Shown here: piece by piece, positions 6,891 to 15,351 of the stretch
Layout: each line of letters opens with the position of its first letter
Position numbering within the stretch: the first letter of the stretch is position 1
NCBI GenBank assembly: GCA_017553545.1
Contig: JAFZKT010000021.1
Coordinates: forward strand, 1-46,214
Reading direction: 5' to 3'
Length of the DNA: 46,214 bases
Origin: Bacteroidales bacterium
GTDB taxonomy: Bacteria; Bacteroidota; Bacteroidia; Bacteroidales; UBA932
Translations under genes and position numbers: made by a program
The notes under the pieces: generated by a model
Seen by the model: only the letters and a program-made list of their open reading frames with translations
Databases searched by the model: none
What the model was told of the DNA's origin: nothing

Positions 6891-8809
6891 GAAAGGACAG
6901 TGAAATAAAAGACAAGATTGTAGGACGTGACCGCATCCATGTGGTGATGTTCTTCCTGTCCCTCGCTTTCATGGTGCTGGGGGTGTTCATCCTGGTGTGG
7001 ATTGTGAAAATCCAGACCAGCTACACCGTCCCGGAAGAGGTGATAGATCTATTCCGTCCAAAGACCGACTCGGTTATCTATAAAGCCGTACGCGGGAGGA
7101 TTCTCGCAACCGACGGGCGCCCGCTGGCCCTTTCCGTCCCCCTGTACGACCTTCATATGGACTGCACCGTCCTCAAGAAGAAATACAAAGACGAGAATAA
7201 GGACAGCCTGGAGCAGGTATGGCAGGACAAGGCCCGCAAACTGGCCGTCTGCCTGAGCGAAGAATTCCGGGACAAAAGCGCCGAGGGATGGGCCGATATC
7301 ATCCTGAACGGGCGCGACAACGACAAGAAATATCTTCTCATCAAGAAGAACATAAATCTGAGCGTCCTCGAACGGGTGAAGCAGTTCCCGCTGTTCGAGG
7401 AAGGGCGCAACGCCGGTGGCATCATCATAGATGAGCACCCGGAGCGCATCTACCCCTATGATTCCCTGGCCCGCCGTGTGATCGGTTATATGAAATACGC
7501 GGAGGACGGCAAGGAAGACAATAGAGGTATCGGCCTGGAATACAGTTTCGAAAGCGATTTGCACGGGACCGACGGATGCGAATATCGCCGTGTCACCGAT
7601 AACGGACTCTCCGTCCGGGATCCGGACCTGCCCCATCACGACGTCAAGAACGGCAAGGACCTCCGCACCACCCTGAACATCGACTTCCAGGACATCGCCG
7701 ACAAAGCCCTCCGTGCCCAGATCCGGGACCACAATGAAATCCGCGCGGCCATCTGCATCATTATGGAGGTGAAAACGGGCGCCATCCGCGCCATGGTGAA
7801 TCTCTCGCGCGGGGATACGCCCCAGACCACACTGTACGAACGGGAAAATCTGGCGCTGATGCAAGTGGGTGAACCGGGGTCGGTGATGAAGGGCGTCACC
7901 CTGCTCTCCCTGGTGGAGGACGGCTATGTGAAAAACCTGGAGGAAACAATCCCCACCAACAACGGGGTTCTCTCCGGATACCAGCAGGACAACCATATCC
8001 TGACATACCAGAGCCAAACCGGGAAACGCGTCATCAGCGTCATACACGGTTTCGCGATTTCTTCCAACTATGTGTTCGCCTCCCTGGCCGAGCGTTACTA
8101 CGGCAAAAAACCGCAGGAATTCTACGACCACATCTATTCCTATCGCCTGGGCGAAGCCTTCGACTTCGACATCGAGGGCCTGAGGAGTCCGGTGGTCAAC
8201 CGTCCCGGCACTTCCGGCTGGTCCGGCACCACCCTGGGAAGCAACGCCTACGGGTACGGCATCGGCGAAACGCCCCTGCACATTATCACCTTCTATAACG
8301 GGATTGCCAACAAGGGGCGCCTGATGAAGCCTTACCTGGTGGAAAGCATAGAAAAAGACGGGGAGGTTGAACGCAAGTTCGTCCCCAAAGCCCTCAACGA
8401 GAGCATTTGCAGCGCCGCAACGGCCGATACCGTCACACGGGCTCTTCGCGCCGTGGTGACGGAAGGGACTGCCAACCGCCTGAAATCGGCCAAGCTCCCG
8501 GTGGCCGGAAAAACCGGCACCGCCCAGGTGGTGCTTACCCCTGCGGAAAGGAAGGGCAGCAGCAGTAATTACATAGACGCCGGCGGACGCCACAAGAACC
8601 AGGGAACGTTCGTGGGATTCTTCCCGGTCGACAAACCCAAATACACCATCCTGGTAACCGTCTATTCCTACTTGTCGAAAGATGAGTTCGCCGGCGGCAG
8701 ATACCCCGCCCTGGCTGTCCGTGATATTGTGAACCAGATTTACGCACTGGACGCCGACTGGCGACAGGAAATCCAGTGCACCGGAACCGTCCCGGAAATG
8801 ACAGATTAG
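6887..8809 (+). CDS. ftsI: Peptidoglycan transpeptidase FtsI (PBP3, class B penicillin-binding protein)
   Basis: Septal peptidoglycan transpeptidase working with FtsW. The 640-residue protein has a short cytoplasmic N-terminus, one membrane helix (about 18-42), a dimerisation/pedestal domain, and a transpeptidase domain. That domain has all three active-site motifs: S332-V-M-K335 (nucleophile Ser332), S392-S-N394 and K542-T-G544. The C-terminus ends about 95 residues after KTG, so there is no room for the PASTA domains found on some homologues. Its start overlaps the ftsL stop (ATGA), and murE follows with 2 bases between. Confidence 0.96.
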   Translation: MRKDSEIKDKIVGRDRIHVVMFFLSLAFMVLGVFILVWIVKIQTSYTVPEEVIDLFRPKTDSVIYKAVRGRILATDGRPLALSVPLYDLHMDCTVLKKKYKDENKDSLEQVWQDKARKLAVCLSEEFRDKSAEGWADIILNGRDNDKKYLLIKKNINLSVLERVKQFPLFEEGRNAGGIIIDEHPERIYPYDSLARRVIGYMKYAEDGKEDNRGIGLEYSFESDLHGTDGCEYRRVTDNGLSVRDPDLPHHDVKNGKDLRTTLNIDFQDIADKALRAQIRDHNEIRAAICIIMEVKTGAIRAMVNLSRGDTPQTTLYERENLALMQVGEPGSVMKGVTLLSLVEDGYVKNLEETIPTNNGVLSGYQQDNHILTYQSQTGKRVISVIHGFAISSNYVFASLAERYYGKKPQEFYDHIYSYRLGEAFDFDIEGLRSPVVNRPGTSGWSGTTLGSNAYGYGIGETPLHIITFYNGIANKGRLMKPYLVESIEKDGEVERKFVPKALNESICSAATADTVTRALRAVVTEGTANRLKSAKLPVAGKTGTAQVVLTPAERKGSSSNYIDAGGRHKNQGTFVGFFPVDKPKYTILVTVYSYLSKDEFAGGRYPALAVRDIVNQIYALDADWRQEIQCTGTVPEMTD

Positions 8810-8811
8810 AA

Positions 8812-10218
8812 ATGAACTATAAGGACTTCACACTGATTACCGCCGATTCCCGGAAAGTCATCCCGGGCGCATTGTTCGTGGCCGTGAGGGGCTATGCCTC
8901 CGATGGTCATCAGTACATTGCGCAGGCCATAGAGAAAGGGGCAACCGGTATCATCTGTGAGGAGATTCCCGATCATGTCGGGAATGACGTGGAGTTCGAG
9001 GTTGTGGAAAACAGCCGCAAGGCACTGGCGCTGGCGGCCGACGAATTCTACGGCCATCCTTCACGGAAACTGACCCTGGTGGGCATCACCGGCACCAACG
9101 GAAAAACCACCACGGTTACCTTATTATATAATCTGTTCCGCTCCCTGGGCTACCAGTGCGGTCTGCTCTCCACCATCGCCAACTACGTGGGCGACGAAAG
9201 GCTGGAGACGGAAAACACCACGGTGGACCCGGTGACGCTGAACAGCCTGCTGGCCCGGATGGTAGAAAAGGGCTGCGAGTACTGCTTTATGGAAGTGAGT
9301 TCCATCGGCGTGGAACAGGACCGCGTGACGGGCCTGCACTTCGCGATGGGCATTTTCTCCAACCTTACGCACGACCATCTGGATTACCACAAGACCTTTG
9401 CGGAATACCTCCGCTGCAAGAAACTTTTCTTTGACAACCTGCCCGCGGAAGCCATCGCCCTTGTGAATGCCGACGACAAACATGGCGAGGTGATGGTGCA
9501 GAATACCGCGGCCAGGGTTGTCACTTACTCCGTGCGCGGCCTGGCGGACCACACCGCCCGCGTGATGGAGCAGAGCTTCGACGGGATGGAGCTGAAGATA
9601 GACGGCACGGATACCTGGTGCCGGCTCATCGGCGCCCATAACGCCTATAACCTCCTAGCCATCTACAGCGCGGCCGTATGCCTGGGCGCCGGAAAGGAAG
9701 AAACGCTCCTGGCCCTGTCCAAGCTGGAAAGCGCCCCCGGACGCCTGGAGAACCTGAACGGGCCCAAGGGCATTGCAGTGATCATCGACTACGCCCACAC
9801 GCCGGATGCGCTGGAGAACGTGCTGAAAACCCTCCGGGAGATTTGCCGGGACAGGCAGCTGGTGTGTCTCTTCGGCTGCGGCGGAGACCGGGACAAAACC
9901 AAACGGCCGGAAATGGCGCAAATTGCCGAAAAACTCGCCGACCGCCTGGTCATCACCTCGGATAACCCCCGCACGGAGGTACCGTCGGCCATTATCGAAG
10001 ACATCAAGGCCGGGCTCAGCGAAAAAGGCCTGGCGAAGAGCCTGGTGATCGAGAACCGTCGGGAGGCCATCCGTACCGCCATCCTCACCGCTCCGGAAGG
10101 CGCAACCATCCTGCTGGCCGGGAAAGGGCACGAGACCTACCAGGTCATCGGCCACGAAAAAACGCATTTTGATGAAAAAGAGATTGTTCAGGAAACCTTT
10201 AAGCTGATGATGTCATGA
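8812..10218 (+). CDS. murE: UDP-N-acetylmuramoyl-tripeptide synthase MurE (probably meso-DAP-adding)
   Basis: Cytoplasmic Mur ligase that adds the third stem residue to UDP-MurNAc-L-Ala-D-Glu. I start at the ATG at 8812 (MNYKDFTLITADSRK), just after the ftsI stop, because this matches the MurE N-terminus; an upstream in-frame start would run back into ftsI. The 468-residue protein has the ATP loop GITGTNGKTTT (91-101) and DNPR at 384-387. The DNPR motif is the known signature of enzymes that add meso-diaminopimelate, in line with Bacteroidota peptidoglycan. A small palindromic repeat lies within codons for residues 52-59 (EIPDHVGND). It ends in an ATGA overlap with mraY. Confidence 0.96.
   Translation: MNYKDFTLITADSRKVIPGALFVAVRGYASDGHQYIAQAIEKGATGIICEEIPDHVGNDVEFEVVENSRKALALAADEFYGHPSRKLTLVGITGTNGKTTTVTLLYNLFRSLGYQCGLLSTIANYVGDERLETENTTVDPVTLNSLLARMVEKGCEYCFMEVSSIGVEQDRVTGLHFAMGIFSNLTHDHLDYHKTFAEYLRCKKLFFDNLPAEAIALVNADDKHGEVMVQNTAARVVTYSVRGLADHTARVMEQSFDGMELKIDGTDTWCRLIGAHNAYNLLAIYSAAVCLGAGKEETLLALSKLESAPGRLENLNGPKGIAVIIDYAHTPDALENVLKTLREICRDRQLVCLFGCGGDRDKTKRPEMAQIAEKLADRLVITSDNPRTEVPSAIIEDIKAGLSEKGLAKSLVIENRREAIRTAILTAPEGATILLAGKGHETYQVIGHEKTHFDEKEIVQETFKLMMS
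8963..8989. repeat. Dispersed palindromic repeat inside murE
   Basis: Perfect 8-bp arms ATTCCCGA (8965-8972) and TCGGGAAT (8978-8985) around TCATG, flanked by GAG before and GACG after. The same design (GAG-ATTCCCGG-TCAAG-CCGGGAAT-GACG) lies in the 5' end of truB at 25148-25174. In murE it is read as EIPDHVGND between the first strands of the N-terminal domain. Confidence 0.6.
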
Positions 10219-11507
10219 TTTACCACCTGTTCCAATACCTGGAGTCACTGGGGCTCGATTTCCCGGGACTGGGCCTGATTAACTACCTGACTTTCCGCGC
10301 CATGATGGCGGCGGTGACGGCCGTGTTGGTGGCCATGCTGGTGGGTAAACGGATCATCCGTCTGCTGCAGCGCAAGCAGATCGGGGAAACCGTACGCGAC
10401 CTGGGACTGGCCGACCAACTCCAGAAAAAAGGCACCCCCACCATGGGTGGCGTCATCATCATCCTGAGCATCCTGAGCGGTGTACTGCTGTGGTGCGACC
10501 TCACCAATATCTATATTATTCTCCTCATCATCAGCACCTTATGGTGCGGCGCCCTGGGTTTTGCGGACGACTACATCAAGGTGTTCAAACACAAAAAGGA
10601 AGGGATGAGCGAGAAAGGAAAACTCCTGGGCCAGATTGTCCTGGGACTCATCGTGGGCCTGGCCGTCTGGTGGAGTCCGAATATCGTCGTCCGCGAAAAG
10701 GTAGCCGTACCGGAGACCGTAGAGCGTTCGTTGGAGAATGACATCACCGTCACTTCGGGCCAATATGTCCAGGATGACGTGGTGAAAAGCACCAAGACCA
10801 CCATCCCCTTCGTGAAGAACCACGAATTCGACTATCGCTGGCTCTCGCCGGTGAAGGGCGTGTGGGGCTGGTACGCCAAATGGGCCATCTATGTGCTGAT
10901 GATCGTCCTGGTAATCACCGCCTGCTCCAACGGCACCAACCTCACCGACGGACTGGACGGACTGGCGGCGGGGACATCGGCCATCGTGGGCGTGGTACTG
11001 GGCATTATCGCCTGGTTGGGCGGCAACCTCATCGACTCCGACTTCCTGAATATCATGTACATTCCGGGATCGGGCGAGATGGCCATTTTCATGAGCGCCT
11101 TCGTAGGAGCTCTCATCGGCTTCCTGTGGTACAACTCCTTCCCCGCCCAGGTATTTATGGGCGACACGGGGAGCCTCACCATCGGTGGCATCATCGGCGT
11201 AAGCGCCGTGCTGATGCGCAAGGAACTGCTGATTCCGCTGCTTTGCGGGGTGTTCTTTGCCGAAAGCCTGTCGGTTCTGCTCCAGCGCATCTGGTTCAAG
11301 ATCACCAAAAAACGCTATGGACAGGGCCACCGGATCTGGAGCATGACCCCCCTCCATCACCATTATCAGGACAAGAAGGCACCCGAGGGCCCGGTGTTCT
11401 TCCCCAAACCCGTCCCGGCCCAACACGAAGCGAAAATCACAGTCCGCTTTTGGATTGTAGGAATTATACTGGCTGTAAGTACGTTAGCATTGTTGAAGAT
11501 TAGGTAA
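10215..11507 (+). CDS. mraY: Phospho-N-acetylmuramoyl-pentapeptide-transferase MraY
   Basis: Integral membrane enzyme that moves phospho-MurNAc-pentapeptide to undecaprenyl phosphate, giving lipid I. The 430-residue protein has the family marks GTPTMGG (73-79), the catalytic acidic pair in FADDY (116-120), NLTDGLDGL (242-250), FMGDTGS (314-320, with D317) and the HHHY motif near the C-terminus. Between ADDY and NLTDG there is a loop insertion of about 60 residues (roughly 157-215). It is longer than in E. coli MraY and typical of Bacteroidota homologues. It overlaps murE by 4 bases and is followed by murD after 2 bases. Confidence 0.97.
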   Translation: MIYHLFQYLESLGLDFPGLGLINYLTFRAMMAAVTAVLVAMLVGKRIIRLLQRKQIGETVRDLGLADQLQKKGTPTMGGVIIILSILSGVLLWCDLTNIYIILLIISTLWCGALGFADDYIKVFKHKKEGMSEKGKLLGQIVLGLIVGLAVWWSPNIVVREKVAVPETVERSLENDITVTSGQYVQDDVVKSTKTTIPFVKNHEFDYRWLSPVKGVWGWYAKWAIYVLMIVLVITACSNGTNLTDGLDGLAAGTSAIVGVVLGIIAWLGGNLIDSDFLNIMYIPGSGEMAIFMSAFVGALIGFLWYNSFPAQVFMGDTGSLTIGGIIGVSAVLMRKELLIPLLCGVFFAESLSVLLQRIWFKITKKRYGQGHRIWSMTPLHHHYQDKKAPEGPVFFPKPVPAQHEAKITVRFWIVGIILAVSTLALLKIR

Positions 11508-11509
11508 TT

Positions 11510-12844
11510 ATGTCAAGAATAGTAGTATTGGGCGGAGCAGAGAGCGGCGTGGGAGCCGCCGTGCTGGCAAAAGTGAAAGGATTCGATGTGTTCCTGAGCG
11601 ACAAGGGACAGATCAAGCAGGAGTATGCCGATACCCTCCGGAAGTGGGATATCCCCTTCGAGGAAGGCCAGCACACGGAGGAGCTCATCCTGAGCGCCGA
11701 CGAGGTGGTGAAGAGCCCCGGCATCCCCGGGACCGTTCCCATGGTGCAGAAAGTGCGTGAAAAAGGCATCCGCGTGGTGTCGGAGATTGAATTCGCGAGC
11801 CGTTACGACGCCGCGAAGAAGATCTGCATCACCGGTTCCAACGGCAAAACCACCACCACCAGCCTCATCTATCACGTGCTGAAGAACGCCGGCCTGAACG
11901 TGGGCCTGGGCGGCAACATCGGCCAGAGCTACGCCTATCAGGTGGCAACCGAGCACTTCGACTACTACGTGCTGGAAATCAGCAGCTTCCAGCTGGACGA
12001 CATCTATGATTTCCGGCCGGACATCGCCATCATCACCAACATTACGCCGGACCACCTGGACCGCTACGACCACAAGATGGAAAATTACGTGGCCGCCAAG
12101 TTCAAGATTACCCAGAACCTCACGAGCGAAGACTGCTTTATCTTCGACTCCGACGACTCCATAACCGTAGGACACTTGTCCAAGATTGTGCTTAGATGCA
12201 AGATGCTGCCCTTCTCCCAGAAGAAGGAAGTAGAGCAGGGTGCCTTCTTGAAGGATGACAAGATTGTCCTCCGTTATGACAAGGAAGAGACCGATATCTT
12301 CCTTCAGGAACTGGCCCTGGGCGGGCGTCACAATGTGTACAACTCCATGGCGGCGGCCCTCGCCGCCAAGGCCACCGGCATCTCCAACCAGGTGATCCGC
12401 AATTCCCTGGCTACCTTCCAGCCCATCGAACACCGGCTGGAACCCGTGCTGAGCATAAAGGATGTGCTTTACATCAATGACTCCAAGGCCACCAACGTGG
12501 ACAGCGCGTGGTATGCCCTCGAGTGCCAGAAGAAACCCGTGGTATGGATTGTGGGCGGTACCGACAAGGGGAACGATTACAGCGTCCTCAACGACCTTGT
12601 GAAGGAAAAGGTCAAGGGCATCGTATGCCTGGGCGTGGACAACGCCAAGATTCACGCGGCCTTCGGCGGAATCGTCTCCAGGATGGAAGACGCCACCTCC
12701 GCGAAAGAAGCCGTCCGGAAGGCGGCCGCCATGGCCGATGCCGGCGACGTGGTGCTCCTGAGCCCCTGCTGCGCCAGCTTCGACCTTTTCAAGAACTATG
12801 AAGACCGGGGCGAGCAGTTCAAAGCTGCCGTCCGCAGCCTGTAA
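11510..12844 (+). CDS. murD: UDP-N-acetylmuramoylalanine--D-glutamate ligase MurD
   Basis: ATP-dependent Mur ligase that adds D-Glu to UDP-MurNAc-L-Ala. The 444-residue protein has an N-terminal Rossmann-like UDP-binding domain (VVLGGAESGVGAAVLA; KSPGIP at 68-73), the central ATP loop GSNGKTTTTS (109-118) and the C-terminal ligase domain (NDSKATN, LSPCCASFDLF). The C-terminal LSPxxxSFDxF motif separates MurD from the other Mur ligases. The tight placement between mraY and ftsW supports the call. Confidence 0.97.
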   Translation: MSRIVVLGGAESGVGAAVLAKVKGFDVFLSDKGQIKQEYADTLRKWDIPFEEGQHTEELILSADEVVKSPGIPGTVPMVQKVREKGIRVVSEIEFASRYDAAKKICITGSNGKTTTTSLIYHVLKNAGLNVGLGGNIGQSYAYQVATEHFDYYVLEISSFQLDDIYDFRPDIAIITNITPDHLDRYDHKMENYVAAKFKITQNLTSEDCFIFDSDDSITVGHLSKIVLRCKMLPFSQKKEVEQGAFLKDDKIVLRYDKEETDIFLQELALGGRHNVYNSMAAALAAKATGISNQVIRNSLATFQPIEHRLEPVLSIKDVLYINDSKATNVDSAWYALECQKKPVVWIVGGTDKGNDYSVLNDLVKEKVKGIVCLGVDNAKIHAAFGGIVSRMEDATSAKEAVRKAAAMADAGDVVLLSPCCASFDLFKNYEDRGEQFKAAVRSL

Positions 12845-12847
12845 CTT

Positions 12848-14221
12848 ATGGAAGAAGAAAACAGAAAAGAGGGATTCACAGGCCATGTAATGAGCCTGAT
12901 GGAACGGTTCACCGGGGACAAGGTAATCTTCCTGATTGCCCTGTTCCTGATGCTCATTTCCATCATCTCGCTTTTCTCCAGCACTTCGCGCCTGGCCAGC
13001 GACCAGGGAACAGACCGGATGAGCATCATGCTGGAGCAGGTCAAATGGGTAGCCATCGGCTTCGGGGTTATCCTGGCGCTCTATTTCCTGGGCCGGCCGC
13101 AATGGTACCGGAAGATATCGATGCTGGGATTCTTTGCCAGTTTCGCATGCCTGTTCATCGTGGCGCTGAACCTTAGTTTCGGGTCGAATCTGCACGCCGG
13201 AACGATGAACGGCGCCCGGCGGCTGCTGGTGGTCTTCGGCCAGAAAATCCACATTTACGAATTCGTCAAGCTGTTCATGATCATGTACCTGGGCTGGGCC
13301 CTGGACTCTTTCAAGAAAGGCGAATTCAAGTGGCTGCCCCGTCTGGCGGCGCATTTTCCGAAACTGGCCTTTTTGAAGAAGGATATCTGGCAGAAGGTCA
13401 TCTATATTTACACGCCCATCCTCCTGACCGTGGTGATGGTGAGCACAGGTTCCAATTCATCGGCCATCTTCATGGGAATCATCATGATCCTGATGGTGCT
13501 GGTGGGAGGCCTGGACATCAAGGACGTCGCCGTGGTGGGCGCCATCCTGCTGTTGGCTTTCGGCCTGATGTTCGGCGCCTATAAAATGGGCCTGCTGCAA
13601 AAAACGCGACTGGCAACGCTGGTTTCCCGCTTCACCAACGACGACGAAGCCACCATGCAGATCCTGGTCAACAGTGAAAAGAACACGAAGGCGTGGCAGG
13701 AGGCCAAGGACGAGCTGTCTCAACCCGTGGGAGCCCTTCTCGCCATCAAGGAAGGCGGCCTGCTGGGGAAAGGCATCGGCTACAGTACCCAGAAATACCA
13801 GGTGCCCGTGATTTTCAGCGACTATATGTTCAGCTTCATCGTGGAAGAGACCGGCCTGTGGGGCGCGCTCATCCTGATTCTGCTGTATTTCAGCCTGTTG
13901 GCCCGGGGTACGCTGGTGGCCAAAATGTGCAATAATTACTACGACAAGATGATAGTGGCCGGCCTCATCATCCTGGTAACCGGGCAGGCCTTCATGCACA
14001 TGGCCGTGAACGTGCACCTGCCGTTTATTCCCCAGACCGGGCAGACGCTTCCGCTGGTGAGCCACGGAGCCAACTCCTTCCTGGTGTTCGCCATGGTGTT
14101 TGGCATCCTGCTGTCCATCTCGCGCGACGCACGTGAGAATATGGAGAAGAAGGAGGCCGAAGCCGACGCGAATCCCATCATCGAACATAGCGAAAACTGG
14201 ACGCAAGACGCAACTTCATAA
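12848..14221 (+). CDS. ftsW: SEDS-family septal peptidoglycan polymerase FtsW
   Basis: Polytopic membrane glycosyltransferase that polymerises lipid II at the septum together with FtsI. The 457-residue protein has about ten hydrophobic segments and the SEDS features GKGIGYSTQKYQVP and FSDYMFSFIVEETG, which matches the HTDFIFAVIAEE-type motif of family members. PQTGQTLPLVSHG lies before the last helices. A large soluble loop (about 245-300) and a hydrophilic tail of about 30 residues lie on either side of the last membrane helices. The stop overlaps the murG start (TAATG). Confidence 0.95.
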   Translation: MEEENRKEGFTGHVMSLMERFTGDKVIFLIALFLMLISIISLFSSTSRLASDQGTDRMSIMLEQVKWVAIGFGVILALYFLGRPQWYRKISMLGFFASFACLFIVALNLSFGSNLHAGTMNGARRLLVVFGQKIHIYEFVKLFMIMYLGWALDSFKKGEFKWLPRLAAHFPKLAFLKKDIWQKVIYIYTPILLTVVMVSTGSNSSAIFMGIIMILMVLVGGLDIKDVAVVGAILLLAFGLMFGAYKMGLLQKTRLATLVSRFTNDDEATMQILVNSEKNTKAWQEAKDELSQPVGALLAIKEGGLLGKGIGYSTQKYQVPVIFSDYMFSFIVEETGLWGALILILLYFSLLARGTLVAKMCNNYYDKMIVAGLIILVTGQAFMHMAVNVHLPFIPQTGQTLPLVSHGANSFLVFAMVFGILLSISRDARENMEKKEAEADANPIIEHSENWTQDATS

Positions 14222-15351
14222 TGGAATACAAAGCAATCAGAGTCATTATCAGCGGCGGCGGAACGGGAGGCCATATCTTCCCGGCCGTCTCCATCGCCAA
14301 TAAGCTCCGGCAGCTGAACCCGGAGACTGAAATCCTTTTCGTGGGCGCCGAGGGCAAGATGGAAATGGAGAAAGTACCCGCGGCCGGATACAGGATTATC
14401 GGCCTGCCGATGGTGGGCATGCAGCGGAAGCTCAGCCTGCGGAACATCCTGAACAACATCACCGTCCCCTTCCGCGTGCTTGGCAGCGTAAGGCGGGCCC
14501 GGAAGATTATCAAAGAATTCAAGCCGGATGTCGCCATCGGCGTGGGCGGTTATGCCAGCGCTCCCCTGCTGTGGGCGGCGACGGGCATGAAGATTCCCGC
14601 CGTGATTCAGGAGCAGAACGGCTTTGCCGGCCTCACCAACAAGATATTGGGCAGCCGCGTGCAAAGCATCTGCGTAGCCTATGAGGGGATGGAAAAATTC
14701 TTCCCGAAAGACAAGATTGTCCTCACCGGGAATCCCATCCGTGAAGACGTATCCAAACCGGCCACGGCGGAACTGAAGAAAGAAGCCCTTGCATATTACG
14801 GCCTTTCCCCGGAAAAGAAGCATCTTTTCGTGGTGGGTGGAAGCCTGGGCAGCGGAACGCTTAACAACGCAATGAAAAGCTGGATTCAGGACGGCTGCCC
14901 CGACGGAGAAGACGTGGAAATAATCTGGCAGTGCGGCAAATACTATAAGAAGGGCGTAGACGCATTCCTGGCCGCCCATGAAGATCTCAATGGCATTCGG
15001 GCGTATGATTTCATCGGCCGGATGGACCTGGCCTATGCGGCCTGCGACGCAGTGATTTCCCGCAGCGGCGCCAGCACGGTTTCCGAACTTTGCGCCATGG
15101 GGAAAGCTACGGTGTTCGTTCCCTCGCCCAACGTGGCCGAAGACCACCAGACGCACAACGCCATGGCCCTGGTTCGCCGCGATGCCGCCATGCTGGTAAA
15201 GGACGCCGACGCAGAGTCAGATCTGCTTTCCACCGCCATTGGCTTGCTGCACAGCGATGCCAGGCGCAAAACCATGGAGAAAAACATTGAAGCGATGGCT
15301 TTAAGGAATGCGGCGCAGATGATCGCCGATGAAGTCTATAAACTGGTATGA
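14221..15351 (+). CDS. murG: UDP-GlcNAc transferase MurG (lipid II synthesis)
   Basis: Peripheral membrane GT28 glycosyltransferase that adds GlcNAc to lipid I, forming lipid II. The 376-residue protein begins with the donor/acceptor loop SGGGTGGHIFPA (11-22). It has QEQNGFAGLTNK for the N-domain acceptor site and, in the C-terminal domain, GGSLGSG and SRSGASTVSELCAMGKA, the UDP-GlcNAc-binding region. All G-loops of the family are present. It overlaps both ftsW (1 base) and murC (4 bases). Confidence 0.97.
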   Translation: MEYKAIRVIISGGGTGGHIFPAVSIANKLRQLNPETEILFVGAEGKMEMEKVPAAGYRIIGLPMVGMQRKLSLRNILNNITVPFRVLGSVRRARKIIKEFKPDVAIGVGGYASAPLLWAATGMKIPAVIQEQNGFAGLTNKILGSRVQSICVAYEGMEKFFPKDKIVLTGNPIREDVSKPATAELKKEALAYYGLSPEKKHLFVVGGSLGSGTLNNAMKSWIQDGCPDGEDVEIIWQCGKYYKKGVDAFLAAHEDLNGIRAYDFIGRMDLAYAACDAVISRSGASTVSELCAMGKATVFVPSPNVAEDHQTHNAMALVRRDAAMLVKDADAESDLLSTAIGLLHSDARRKTMEKNIEAMALRNAAQMIADEVYKLV

